64,000 bases of DNA, taken from the NCBI GenBank assembly GCA_028023455.1, contig JAQFVV010006293.1, positions 2,369,844-2,433,843 of the forward strand, given 5' to 3'. A program made the position numbers and the translations under genes. Positions within the stretch are counted from its first letter, which is position 1. Every line of letters begins with the position of its first letter. The notes below the pieces were generated by a model. That model made no database searches, was not told where the DNA came from, and saw only the letters and a list, made by a program, of their open reading frames with translations. Positions 25,612 to 37,975 of the stretch are shown piece after piece. This stretch comes from Epiperipatus broadwayi (taxonomy: Eukaryota > Onychophora > Udeonychophora > Euonychophora > Peripatidae).

Positions 25612-25752
25612 AATAATAATTCCTGTCAAGCGTTGTTAGCCGATAGGCCAGTGCAGCTGCCTTGCTAGCAAGCAGTTGGTTGCAGACGGTTATTGCGGAT
25701 TCGCCTCCGGCCAATGCTATGACATATGGAAAAAATAATAATAATAATTTCT
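25612..25752 (+). mobile_element. tRNA-derived SINE, copy 2, with target duplication
   Basis: The SINE body (25625-25739) starts GTCAAGCG.TGTTAGCCGATAGG, resembling a tRNA acceptor plus D-arm/box A. It continues through the CTTGCTAGCAAGCAGTTGG core and a decayed box B, and ends in the family tail ATGCTATGACATATGG. It is flanked by AATAATAATTCCT (25612-25624) and AATAATAATTTCT (25740-25752), a 13-bp target duplication with one mismatch. RNA polymerase III transcription and LINE-driven insertion are inferred from this structure. Confidence 0.85.
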
Positions 25753-28239
25753 GCAGGGTCTTCATTTTCTTCTCTGATTCTAAATATTATCGACTGAATG
25801 ACTATCAATAGATATCTAGGAATTAAGTTATGGTAAAAGTAATAAATATATAGTGCACCAGTAATCATTTTGATTTTTTGTAGATATTTTTTTTATAGAG
25901 GCTTTATTTTACTCACTGAATTATAACTTTCATTTGTTTGTTGATTTAAAAATAATTAATGTAGTTTTGAAAAGAGTTAATTAATCTTTGGAAATACTGT
26001 TTCCTTCATTCAATTTAAAACGCCTAAATCTTTGAATTACATTTTTTATCTACATTTAATGTGCCACATTAAAAAAAAAATTTCCTTTGTAATATCTTTG
26101 TTTCATCATCAAATTTGGGATAAAGAGTTTTCAAATTTTGTAATAAATGTGCATTTCTAGATTTTTTTGTTAATTTGTTTCTTAAAAGATTTTTTTTTTT
26201 CAGGCAATCTCTGAAAAAGCATCCTTTAATCAAAAGCTAGTAACAAACAAATGCACAGTTTAGCTGCACTATAAATTATTACTTTTTATATACAGTTAGA
26301 ATAACAGTATCTACAGAAAGGATTAATGTTTTTTGTCACCTTTCACAATTACAGCATAAATAAATTATTTAACTGAATTGTTTAATAAAATTAAAAATGA
26401 AAATTCAAAATGTGCTGTGCATTAAAATTTCTGTATATATCACTTTAGAAAATTGTTTTCTCTTTAATTGCTTCACATTTTTCTAAATTATTGTTTACTA
26501 TGCTCTTTCCTCATATTAGTTAACTACCTATATAACAATAATACATTTAAAAAGCAGTGTATATGCTATGTGTTTATAAATGCATTCTTAATGTTTCCAT
26601 TGGAAAGCGATTAATAATCACATATAAAATATACAGCTTTATTCTCATATCTGACCTGAATGGTCCAGAGATCACAGACCACTATGATTAACCTTATTTA
26701 TGTATATATGAAAAGTTGACTGTCCAAAGACAGGCAGAAAATTGTATAACATAGTACTTTGACTTTTCTTGTTACTCATTTAATAATATATAATAAGAAA
26801 ATTAGACCTTTTCCTGAGTTAATTTTCAGAAAAGGAATTATTAAATTAAAAATACATTGATTAGTGTGTACCGGTATTTTCAATTTATTACTGTGCGCAA
26901 TGTTAAAAAATAATTCTAGTTTTGGTTACACGATTCCCTGTGAATAAAGTATGGGAATTGTGACTAAATAATTAGTTCTCGGATAATTTTTGGATAATGC
27001 TGCTGTTTCTACTACTACAACTACTATATTTATCCAGGAAAAATATGAAAAGCCGATAATATTAACGGCTCTTGTTTTCAATATAGATTCTTAAATAAAA
27101 AATGATCTTTAAAAATATTAAAATTTGTAGTATCTGTTTAGAAATTTAATTAAGGGTTGGATTGGGAATAGAGTTTACATATATTTTAAATTTCATTTAG
27201 ATATTTAAGATCATTAATTATGTTCACATGTCATATATAGATTTAAGTTCAGACTTAGTCTGATGGGATCTCTCTAATATGAAATACCTTATTTATGCAT
27301 CTATTGAAAAATCATTGCTCAAAGACTGAACATTTGATCATCATCAGGAATAGTTTGTCATTGCATATAATTAATGGTTTATAATAACAATTTAATGCAT
27401 TCCAAAATAATAGCACACATAATGTCAATAGTGAATTTTGATTTGATTCACAAATCTCTGTAACATGGGATTTATGTACTAGATTCTTTTGAAGTTTATT
27501 ATATTTATTTTATGTATTCTGACCAAAAGTAAGGTCAAGAAATATAATTCATTATTTATTTTATTAACAAAAGAAATTAATTATTTATGAAGAAAATTTT
27601 AAAAAATATAAAAGTAATATGTAAGGTAACTTTTGAGCCATTCAAATATTTGGAAAATTCTATTGATGAAATTGCAGTAGTTAATGTTATAGTAATTTTG
27701 GTTATAAAGTTGTTTATTATTATTGTTATGTATCTCATTAGAATTTTAGTGCAATCCTGTTATTTGAAACTTCAAAAATGATTTAACACTTTTCAAAATG
27801 AGAAGTCATTAAAATTAAAGCCTCAGTTTACTTTGATTGCAATATGCAACCAAATAAAAAGACAAAGTAGTATAGAATTTGTATTGTTATTTTTTATGAT
27901 AGCTTTATAATTATTTGAATTAGCCCAAAAGTTAATATAAAATAGTTTTCATATATCTTAGTTTTTGTAACTGTCAGTAAAGATCAGTCTTCCTAAATTC
28001 TAGACTAAACTTAAAAATTCTATGTAGTGACCAAATAGATTTTTTTAGAATTTGAATTATTTGTTTGACTATTGCTAATAGTATCACAGAATGCTAAGTA
28101 TCCTTTAGGTGTGCAAAAAATTAATTTGTATAGTAGAAATTATATTATTTACACTAAATTTTATTTATTTGTTTTGTATGAGCTTAAAAATCATTTTTAA
28201 TTTTTTCACTAATTGGATTGTTTTTATTTTTAAAAAAAA
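25753..28239. other. AT-rich intergenic sequence, no gene seen
   Basis: No coding pattern is recognisable on either strand; the frame at 27587-27781 is low-complexity. Weak local similarity between about 26640-26750 and 27230-27340 (both contain CTTATTTATG.AT.TAT and CAAAGAC) is too diverged to define a repeat. Confidence 0.5.
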
Positions 28240-28375
28240 CTGGGTATGGCTTCATTGTTTGACAGTTCATAAAAATTTCGAGCCTAAAATCAATGCTGGG
28301 ACCTCCCAATCCTAAGTCAGATAGATGCTGTACCAACAGCACCAAATTGATGTACCAGAAAAGTGGATGTTTTTT
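28240..28375 (-). mobile_element. Second tRNA-like SINE (different family)
   Basis: The minus-strand sequence from 28366 to 28287 reads like a tRNA: a box A-like GGTGCTGTTGGTACAGC, an anticodon-arm region TCTGACTTAGGATTGGG, then GAGGTCCCAGCATTGA in place of the T arm. The acceptor stem does not close and box B is decayed, so it is not a functional tRNA gene. The 3' part (to about 28240) ends near a short A/T-rich tail. It is unrelated in sequence to the SINE at 25625. Confidence 0.55.
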
Positions 28376-31300
28376 TTTTTTACTGTTGAAGTTATTATTT
28401 AAATAATGAGACAAAATAAGAGATTTGATATTTTGAGAGAATATATTTAAAATGTCAATGAAATCTAGTATATGCCCTAATAGATGCAAAATGATTTTAT
28501 TTTAGAATCTAATAATTGCTATCTAAGTCCATTTCCAGAAAGTAGATATTCAAATTCTTATTTATTTTTGCTTTTGATATAGAGGAAGATGAGCAAAAAG
28601 TATATTTCTGCCATAATATATGATTAACATTCTAGGAAAGAGTAACGTATAGAAAATGCATATTATTTGTTCTTTTTTCAAGTGTGTGTATGGATTCCAT
28701 TCTATTTAATATTAGTATTAATAAAAAGCTTTAAGATTATAATCAGTTTTAAAAATATTTTATAGTATTTAAAAATAATTTTTTATAGGTGCTTATTATG
28801 TTCCTACACACTCAGCTTTCTGAAAGATTAGATTGATTTATTCACTTTCCGCACATTTGCTACTGAATCAGATTATTAATTGCATGTTCAACTCTTAGTG
28901 GAGAATTATAATTGACAACTAGCTAATTGCTTCTTTTTTTAAAAAAAAAAATAGATTAATTAAAACAATCTTTTTTAGAAGATTAATATGATAGATCAGT
29001 TTTTAATCTTGAAATGTTTTTGATTATTTAAAAAAGAAGACACATATATTAAGCAATTATTAAGAATTACCTAAAGACTTCTTTAATTCAAAAGAAAAAA
29101 ATGGGATAATAGTATTGTTTGCCTTGATAGTAATATTTTTTTCGGTTTTTTAGTTAAGATAAATATTTTTATATTTACCATATGGGTTTTTTTCTCCAAA
29201 AATATATAACCTTCATAAAATCATTATCAGTGTTACTTAACTATTTTTCCATTGTAGATTACTGCAGAAATCATAGTTTTTTTTTGCAGCCCGACAATAT
29301 CAAATTTAAATATAAAATAAATTGAACTTTATATAAATGTAATAGGTATTAGTGTTAATATAGCATGTTACAGCCAACTAAGACAAGTACATTAGTATAT
29401 AATTTACAAGTTAGACTCTTAAAGAATCATTTTTAACAAAGTTACAACATAAACAATGTTTTACACAAAAAAAAATAACCAATTTTTATCTAATTCTTAG
29501 ATTTTTAAATGGTAAATGAAGTAAACATCAATAATTTGAAAGTGAAACTTCTGTAATAGCAGTGACTTGGAAAATAATCCTAGTTATTAAAATAAATAAC
29601 ATTGAAAATATATAAACTTACCCAGTATCAATTAAATCCAAATATGTTACCGTAATTCACAAGTCATTTTCTTAAAGAATCATTTATAACAAACTTCAAT
29701 GTCCACATTCTCACATTAATGTCAATTCATCACGAAACAAAACGTGGTTCTTTCATCCTATCATGGTTATTTAAATGGTAAATGATCGATGTATCAACAC
29801 TTCAGAAATATGTTAATAGTGATTTTTGTAATTATTAATCAAATCAACCTAAATTTTTAAATAAAATCAGATGAAATTAGAGAATTTTTAATATGCCTTT
29901 AATAAATCATGGTTATTAAATATTTAACTTTTTGTGCATTAAAGATCATTTACATGTTTTGTTTCTGAAGAAAGCACTTTGTCAAAATTAACTTTTACAA
30001 TCAAAATTTATTTCTATTTTAAATGATCACTAAAACACTTCAATCTAAAGCTTTTTTAAATATATATATTGCCCGGATCACTGAAAACTTTCTGTACTGA
30101 TATCAACATATTTGAAATTCAGACTGTCAACATTTCTACAGTAAGCATATGAGGGTAATTCCCTGAAATATTTCACTGTCATCGATTTGTAAGATATACA
30201 AAATTTGAAAGAAATTCATTTGATAGAATATATTAATTTTTGATTTCAAAATTTTACTCAAACAGAGTTTAAATTAAAGCATTTAAGAAGATATTTCGGA
30301 AATTTTAACACATGCTAAAATAATTAAGCCTGGTGGCTATGAAATTTTAAATATCCCTTTATAAGTTTGAATAGAATTCAGAATGTTCTGAATTATCTTC
30401 TAGACTATCAGTATATGTAAAGGAAATGTTTGGTTTATAGCATTAAAGCTTTTTAGTATTCTCTGTCATCAGTGTTTTTAAATTGTGATTAATTATTGAT
30501 TGGGACTGAGCATTGCAAATAATATATAAATCTATATACGCTTATTAAATGGTTACAATACATGAATTACAGTTTTTTAAAAAATAAAAGAATTTACTAT
30601 GCATTTTAGTTCATTAAATCAAATTGTTGATTTAACAGTATGTAAATTAAGAATTTTATTTGCCAAGATAAAATTGGGAGTAAAGTTTTCTATATTGAGG
30701 TTAGGTATCTTTTACTAACTCTGAACCAAAATTTGTGTTTATATAAGTAATCCTATAGTAACAGTCTAACAAGTAATCACATCAATGACAACTGGCTATA
30801 GCTTGCCACCCTCTTGATACAATTTATTCATTAGGTCTATGCTCTCTGGAGTGTAGCATAGCAAAAGAATGATGAACCCAGGCATAAAAATAGTATTATT
30901 TCTGACTAACTGAAATATTTTAGCCTAATTAAATGGAACTGTTAAATATTCAATCTGCCAGTTAGGTATTCAAATGTCACATGTCCTTTAAAGCAATAAT
31001 ATTACAGCTATTTGTTAGAGCTGGGTCATAACTTTTAATGACATTATTAAGACCCATACTATATGTACATCAGTAACAATAAATAATATTCCACTGAGAA
31101 CAAAGATTTCCCTAAATTTTTTTCATAAAGTGTAATGTAATAAATTTTTCATGAATTTCAACAATTTTTTTTTATATCTTATAAATTTGAGCTCTTCTAA
31201 GATACTATTAGATCAAAATCAGCTCAACTATTTAAAATTTTTGATCTTTACAACATCACAAATGCCAGTTCTGGTGCAGTTGTTTTGTTTGGGTCTTTTT

Positions 31301-31989
31301 CCATCTCTTTTCAAGCTATTCCTAATGCATTTAACCCTTCACATATACTTTTTAGTGTTATTGTAAAGGTTTAATTTTTGAATTTAAGTATATTTTATTA
31401 CCATAAATTAAGACCTAAGATATACTGAAAATAAAAAATATTTTATTTCAGTATTGAGGTTTCAATAAAAATACCTATTAAATGAACTTCAAACCTATTT
31501 TATTCTATTTACTTTCATCATTACATTTGTCTCATTCAATATTAAATAAATTTAATTATTTACTTCTCAGTGCTCTTTCTATTCATTGTCAAATTTTAGA
31601 TAATATACTTCCAAGAAATTTGTTTTTTCAAGTTATTCTTTAATGGTCTTCAAACTTACAAATTTTCTTTACAAATGTTTGATTACATATTATTAGGTAT
31701 TTTGCAGAGATAATACTATCTGTAAAATAATGAGATCATAACTAATTTATCTTAAAAATCAATTTATCTGTTTAATGCAGTTGTGGAATTTAAAGCCCAT
31801 TACAGTCATAGCTCTTCCATTTTTACTGCTTGAACTTTTTATTATTTCCAATTTTAGAAGACAATACGAGATTTTGTTTTCTCATTACTTTTTTAATGAA
31901 ACTTCTGACTTTATACATGGCATTTCATACATTCTTGAAATCTTCTTAATATTCAAAAATTATTTCCAACTTTCGACTCTACATTGTAA
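28376..31989. other. AT-rich intergenic sequence, no gene seen
   Basis: I see no coding pattern, RNA gene or clear repeat. Short frames at 31151-31366 and 31775-32002 have no family resemblance. Confidence 0.5.
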
Positions 31990-33230
31990 CAGTACAAAGT
32001 GAGGGGTATAAAGGGGGGTGGAAATTATATGCCTCCTTGTTTTTATTGAGCATAGAAAAGAACAAAATTCAACATTGAAAGAAAGTAATATACAAAATAA
32101 ATGATAGACATAGCATCACTAATCATTGAGAGTCATTCTTTGTGATTTGAAAGAGATACACCATATGAAATCAAACTCATCAATCATGTCAATGCCGAAC
32201 TTATAGCATAGTAGAAAAGTATTCATCAATATTTTATCAGCATGCACATGTGTAAGTGATAAAAATAATCCTATATCAAACATTTTAAAATCATCAATGA
32301 TCTGGGTTATCAGATATCATGAGTTTACTGGCCACCAGTAAACTAACAATCATCTAAAATAAAATGAAATATTTGGTCTATTAAAGTGATCTTTACTTTT
32401 GCATTCTAATAATTCTATAGAGAGCCATCTGGAACTTATACACATGGTAAATAATATGTCCAAGCTAGTTTTGTGGTTGCAAGATTATGAACAAAAGAAA
32501 ATTACATGATTTGTTCTATTATTAAACCATTTTACTGGAATAACCTATAAATAATGCCTTAAAGCACAATCTTATAAAATCACTTCATATTGGTAATTCA
32601 CAAAACAAATAGCTAGAATAGACAGGAGAAAAAAATAATTTCAGAAATTATTTAATAAAGTTAACTAATAAATAAAAATTCTGAACATGATGTGTTAAAT
32701 CCAATACATAATTTCATATAACACATTATTTCCTACTGATTTGTTAATTAATATTTAATCTTGATAGAATATACTCGAACCTTAAAAAAATATTTTTCAA
32801 TAAAGAAATAACAAAACTTTCTCCCCTTTTTCTTTTGGAAATGAGAATGTCCCCATGCCATTTTAATCAAGTAAAAAATGCTTTCAACAAAATCACTAAA
32901 GAAATATTTTCAATTTCATTTCCCTATCAAATATTTATAAATGTAAATGTGTACACTTTTCATGATTTTTTTTTTGTTTAGTTGAGTTTATAAATATGGC
33001 AGGTAGTAATTTTGATAATCACTTGACTCCAGATTTTTTTATAGATTTTTCAATGGTCATTTTTTATCCATTTGTATTTTTCTCCTTTTTTTTTTTTGTA
33101 ATTTCAGTTTAATAATTATTTTCATTGTGGGTTAACATAAATTGAGACAGTTATGATTTTAGATGGATCAATACATAAGACTTAATGAAAGTTTATCTTA
33201 GAGGTCCTTTACTTCTTTGCTTTTAGTGGG
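31990..33230. repeat. Diverged direct repeat of about 1.2 kb, copy A
   Basis: This is colinear with 36775-37975 over about 1.2 kb. Shared blocks in order include TTTTTATTGAGCATAGAAAA (32042 / 36835), AATTCTATAGAGA.CCATCTGG, the run GTCCA.GCTA.TTTTGTG, AACTAATAAATAAAA.TT.TGA, and a final AGCTTTTAGT-like block (near 33220 / 37965). Both strands carry stops. The minus strand keeps some codon-like similarity between copies (IEKxIKxxG/E), so the repeat may derive from coding sequence. The 3.5 kb between the copies contains other element debris. Confidence 0.7.
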
Positions 33231-33935
33231 ATAGATTACATGGAAAATGGCTTACCAATGGGACTATCAATAAGTGGTATATTTAGAATCCTTTTGAAAT
33301 TGTATCAAAATGGATGTACTCCCTGAATCCATAACTTCTTACACGAATATACCAGGCTGACAACATTTCTATATAGAAATTTTAACTTATGTGAATATAA
33401 TCAGGCCACAAGTCTAATAGTGAAAAATATATTGAGTTATGTTTTATTGGGCTTAAATGTAGGATACATTCTCAACAAATTTTACAATAAAATTAACTAT
33501 CTGACAACAAGCCCTGGATTTGCTTCCCTATATTTCTAAGGTATCCAGAAATATGAATAAAATATGCTCAAATTCATACAGGATTAATCTCTGCCTTTGG
33601 TAAATAAATTGGTAACAACTCCAAAGACCCAACATGGTATACAAAGATTGTCGACAGCCAAGCTGGCTGTAATACAATCTATTTTGGAGAATCACATGCC
33701 AGCCTAGCAACAAGATCACCAACATCAATATCTACAGAAGGGCTAAAAAACCCAGACCCAAAAATCCATATTTCTGGAGCACCAAAACAAACTGCTAAAC
33801 ATTTCAACCATATCAGTCATGGCATCAAGAGAAATGATCCTAAGCATAAAATGAAGGAGGTATGGTACATTACTAATAATCCTAACTCTATAAGAAAGAA
33901 TCCTGTTTCCCTTTCTCTAAAAGATGAGTGATTTA
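33230..33935 (+). pseudogene. Penelope-like retroelement fragment (RT end and GIY-YIG endonuclease)
   Basis: An open frame of 107 codons runs from 33608 to the stop at 33929-33931 without an early ATG. It contains GCNTIYFGESHASLATR (from 33665), matching the GIY-YIG core of Penelope-like elements (C..C...YIGET.RSL..R). It then has AKHFNHISHGI, like the family's AxHxxxxxHxI motif, and finally MKEVWYITNNPNSI, like the KEA..I...PN.IN end. Upstream, 33240-33275 reads ENGLPMGLSISGIF, resembling RT motif B of the same class (DGLPMGSPLSG); frameshifts separate the two. Penelope-like elements use an RT with a C-terminal GIY-YIG nuclease. The catalytic GIY/YIG residues are altered (IYFGE), and the RT is 5'-truncated. 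This is a fossil; class assignment is by motif only. Confidence 0.55.
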
Positions 33936-34299
33936 TTTGTGCAAATTTGCATAAATATACATATTTATACTCTCCATCTACCAGTCATTACTATGAATGT
34001 GATATCAGACTAAGATATTGAAACCACTTGGCATAATATAAAAATTTTGAAACTTAAGCTTTATCTAAGCATTTCTAATACTTATAATTTAATTGGATTA
34101 ATCTCTTCTTGTTTTTTATTTTTAAAAAATTATATACAAGAAAAAAATCTTTTTTTTTTTAATTTTTCAAACTACATTCAATAAAAATTAAATATATTAC
34201 TATATTTCAAGATTTGTCATGATCATTTCATGTAATTTTAATGAATATAATCTAATTCAATTCATGTTTAACAAAAAAGCTATCCTGCTGATCGTGTCC

Positions 34300-36000
34300 C
34301 TCCCCCAACTTAAACAGAAATAAAGTGACTGATTAATATGAGAATATTTTATCTTGGATTATTTTTCCATTAATTTTCATTTACATAGTAAGACAAAGTA
34401 TAAATTTATTACTAACATTTTTATTTTATTTGGAAAAAGGTCTTCCACTGGAATTATAGGTACCCTCCACACTTCTTTTATTTTCTAATGTGAAGACATT
34501 TTTTTTAGCTGTTCTATATTATAGGAACCCCCATATAAGTCTAAAGCCTTCATGTAAATATTTTTTTGTAGATGGCTAATTGGACATTGTTTTTAACCTG
34601 CCTGCTCATCTGCATCTGAGTAGGGCTGGGATAGATTGTGGTGAACTGTTCAGGTTGTCCACACTGCTAGTATTCTAAATTATTTTTTCTCTTTTTGAAC
34701 TACTATTTTTCTTCCACACTTGTTTTCATGAACTATTCCTATTGTTTCTTTAAAGAGCTATACTAGTTATATCGTCATCCATCATTCTTCCTGAATTTAT
34801 TTTGAACGTTGCTGGAGTTAAAGTCTTAAATTCTTGCATTTAATGATGTATATCTAAGGAATTTAGCAATTCTGTTATCTGCTCAGTAGTTTTGTCTGCA
34901 CACAATTATTTAGTCTACCTTAAATGGCAGGTTATGCCTACTAATTCTAATTATTTGGCCATTTAGCTATCAAGGCTTATAATTTAGATATTTGTCACTG
35001 AAAAAACTAGATCTTCCCTGTACCTATTCTGTAATTCAGTTACGGTATTTAAGACTATATACCATCCTGATGCTCTTTGGTTCAGTATTCATGCAACACC
35101 GCATTTTTATATCCTTGGACATTTTTTAATTTGTGTGACAATTTCCACAAGTAATTTCCTGAACTCTATATGCCAGTGTAATCTTGATATGTTCCTTGAT
35201 TAATGAAAAATAGTTCTCTGAACTGTCATGGTTTTCTATAAGAATTTTTTCCACATCACTCTTAAACAACTATTTTACAGATTCAATTGACAGCTCTGGT
35301 ATGGTTCATATTCTCACAGATTTTCTTTTTACAGCCCTTTTACAAATTTTCATTGGCTCTGTTGTTAAATCTCATCTCTTCATGTAATTCTTTCACATTT
35401 CTGCTTCATCCTCTGACTTGATTTACTTTGCTCAACTCTTGGCTTCCTGTTTAATTTTATTACTTGATCCTGTATTTGTTTTGTACCTCATTTATTCAAC
35501 TAACTTTCTTAATAATTCTTCTCATAAATTCAATTTCCATTTCTCTATTATTTAATCTATTTTTTCAGTTTTCTCTCATATTATCACCTTGCACATGATA
35601 TATAACATCTCCTGTTTTCTTGTCCTGTTCATTCTTATTCATTATTTGGGCTCTTTGTTGATTGCTTTTCTTTATTTTCCATGGTAGTATTTTTTTCTTT
35701 GATGATTGCTCTCTTTTATTTTCCTTAACAGCTTATCTACTCTTTGCTGATTGCATTCTTCTATTTTCCCTAACAGTATTTGCCACATCTGGATTGACAT
35801 TGTGATCTCTTGTATTTTTTGAGTTACTTCAGTTTTTTTTTCTTGATCATATTCTTTTTCTATTTTTTATTCAGTTTTGCTCATGTCCACATATAAGTTT
35901 GTATTCAATTACTTTTAACCTTACAAAAAAAAATGTAAACATCTAAAATAATATTTCAGAAATAAGCTTCATATCTCTTCTTCCATCAAACTTTTTACTA
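34300..36000 (-). pseudogene. Coding-like fossil with a repeated coiled-coil segment, possibly gag-like
   Basis: The + strand is pyrimidine-rich, and the minus strand reads as Lys/Glu/Gln-rich protein. From about 35870 down to 35675 one frame gives a charged helical stretch (KIEKEYDQEKK..., LLGKIEECNQQR, LLRKIKESNHQR) consistent with a coiled coil. Three units of about 45 bp repeat at 35651-35784. Further down, KRKSVRI.TIPELSIESVK can be read near 35330-35270. Such segments occur in retroelement Gag/ORF1 proteins, but no nucleocapsid knuckle or protease was found. It could also be the N-terminal part of another transposon protein. Confidence 0.3.
35651..35784. repeat. Threefold tandem repeat of about 45 bp
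   Basis: Three consecutive units (35651-35696, 35697-35739, 35740-35784) share CTTTG.TGATTGC followed by T.TATTTTCC and AACAG or a variant. The period of about 45 bp keeps the reading frame on the minus strand, where each unit encodes a KxxENxxxQxxKS-like or LLxKIxExNxQR-like helix repeat. Confidence 0.55.
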
Positions 36001-36774
36001 TTATCTCTGACCTAATTTTTTTTAACCTCTTACTTTCTGTTATTGCCTGCCTAGTCTAATTTATTCCCCATTTTTATCATGTTCATACAATAAGGATCAA
36101 TTTTCTCATATATATGTAAATGCTTAAAGCAATTTCATATATCAAACCATTTACCTGATCGTTTTCAAAGATCTGACTGGCATTTAACAATAAAAAAATG
36201 AACAATGATCTGCAGTTCTATGGTAGATAAAGAATCCATCCACTGAATAATAAATACATAATTCAACATGAACCCCAGAAAAACTACCTCGCTTAAAACA
36301 CTATAATCCGAAATATGAAAATAGTAACAAAATCTTTGCAATTTGAAACCTTACTCGTGGGTTTGGCTGATAAAAATTAAAACATGACATTTGTCTGATT
36401 CAGTCCTTGAGAATTATACCATTGAGTTGCAAGTCAACATTGTATCTTCAAACCAATGACAAATAATTATTCTTTCCGTTTTCAGTATTGAATGTACAGC
36501 TAAACAAACTCCATTAGTTTGTCTTACTTTAATAAATAGGAAAAGTTTTACATTACATTTACATCATCATCACTAGTCTACAAATCAATTATTTATCATT
36601 AAATAATCAGATTATCATATATCCTAGTTACATGTTTCACAATAATTATTTTTTTCTTTATTAATTTGCATAAACATAGAATTGTTTCTCAGGTATAAAG
36701 TTATATGCAAGCTCTAAATTATATGGGCATTTTATAGTAGTGGCCACCAAAATTCTATCATCATTGGATTTATA

Positions 36775-37975
36775 GTTAATTTGCAGTAGTATGGAGGGTA
36801 TACAGGATGATAAGAAGTCAACAAAAACATTGTTTTTATTGAGCATAGAAAAAGAGCAAAGAATCAGCATTTTGGAAAAAATAATAGGCAAAGTATAAAT
36901 AATTTACCATCACCAACAATAAATAAAAGTCATCTTTTGTGACTGGATTTAAAAGAGGTACACAATATAAAATTATAGACTCGTCATCATTCATGTCAAA
37001 ATTAGAACATGGTAGAAAAACCATACCATGATTAAACTGGCCACAAAAAAAACAATAATCTTTCTAAAATAAGGCAAATTTTACTTTTCCAAATAATTCT
37101 ATAGAGAACCATCTGGATACATATGGCAAATACAACTATGTCCAGGCTAATTTTGTGATTACCAAGACTGAACAGGAAAACATGCACAATTATCTCTATC
37201 GTTAAATAATTTCACTGGGATAGCCTACATATCCCTTAAAACACAACCTTATGATAAAATCAGTCCATATTAATAATTCAGAAAATAGAAAAATAAAGAC
37301 ATCAGAAAAAATTTCAGAAATCTTTTTTTTTTAAAAAAAAAAAAACGATGTTTAATAATATTAACTAATAAATAAAAGTTTTGAAAATGTGACACACCTA
37401 TATTCATCAATCCTATTCAAGAAATACACATTTCATATAACATAATATTAATTCTTCTGATTCTTATCTAATCTAAGTTGAATAATTTCTTTACAATAAT
37501 CAAACCTTAACCCTTTATCACACTTTTTTTTAAAAAATTGCATCATTTTAACCAAGTAAAAAAATATTTTCAACAGAATCACTAAAAAAGAAATATTCTC
37601 TATTTTCAATTTTATTCCCTGTAAAATATTTACAAATGTAAATAAGTACACATCACAATACCTTTTATTATAGGATTTTTTTTCCCTTTTGCAGTTACCT
37701 AATTGAGTATCTTTTTGTATATCTGGCAGATAGTAACTTAGTCAATCTCTTGGCTCCAAGTTTTTTATAGCTTTTTCAATGTTTGTTTTCATGCATTTGT
37801 ATTTTTTTCTTGTTTTCTTTGTAGCTCCAAGTTTTTATTTTAACAATTTTTATTTTTTTATCAATTTAACTTTTTATTCATTGCTGTTGAAACTTTTTTT
37901 AGAATTTTTCTTCTACATTGCTTTTAATGAGATTGGTTATATGATTGGATCTGTAATGATTAGCTTTTAGTAAGA
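36775..37975. repeat. Diverged direct repeat of about 1.2 kb, copy B
   Basis: This is the partner of 31990-33230, in the same orientation and with the same order of blocks. Copy B keeps a slightly longer open frame on the minus strand (37448-37651) whose product has no recognised pattern. Divergence is high, so the duplication is old. Confidence 0.7.

Noticed and set aside
25625-25739. Functional tRNA gene
   Set aside because: The tRNA-like head does not form a full cloverleaf, and the unit recurs with a fixed tail and target duplications, so it is a SINE.
26640-27340. Weak similarity between about 26640-26750 and 27230-27340
   Set aside because: Only short scattered matches in AT-rich sequence, below what I can distinguish from background.
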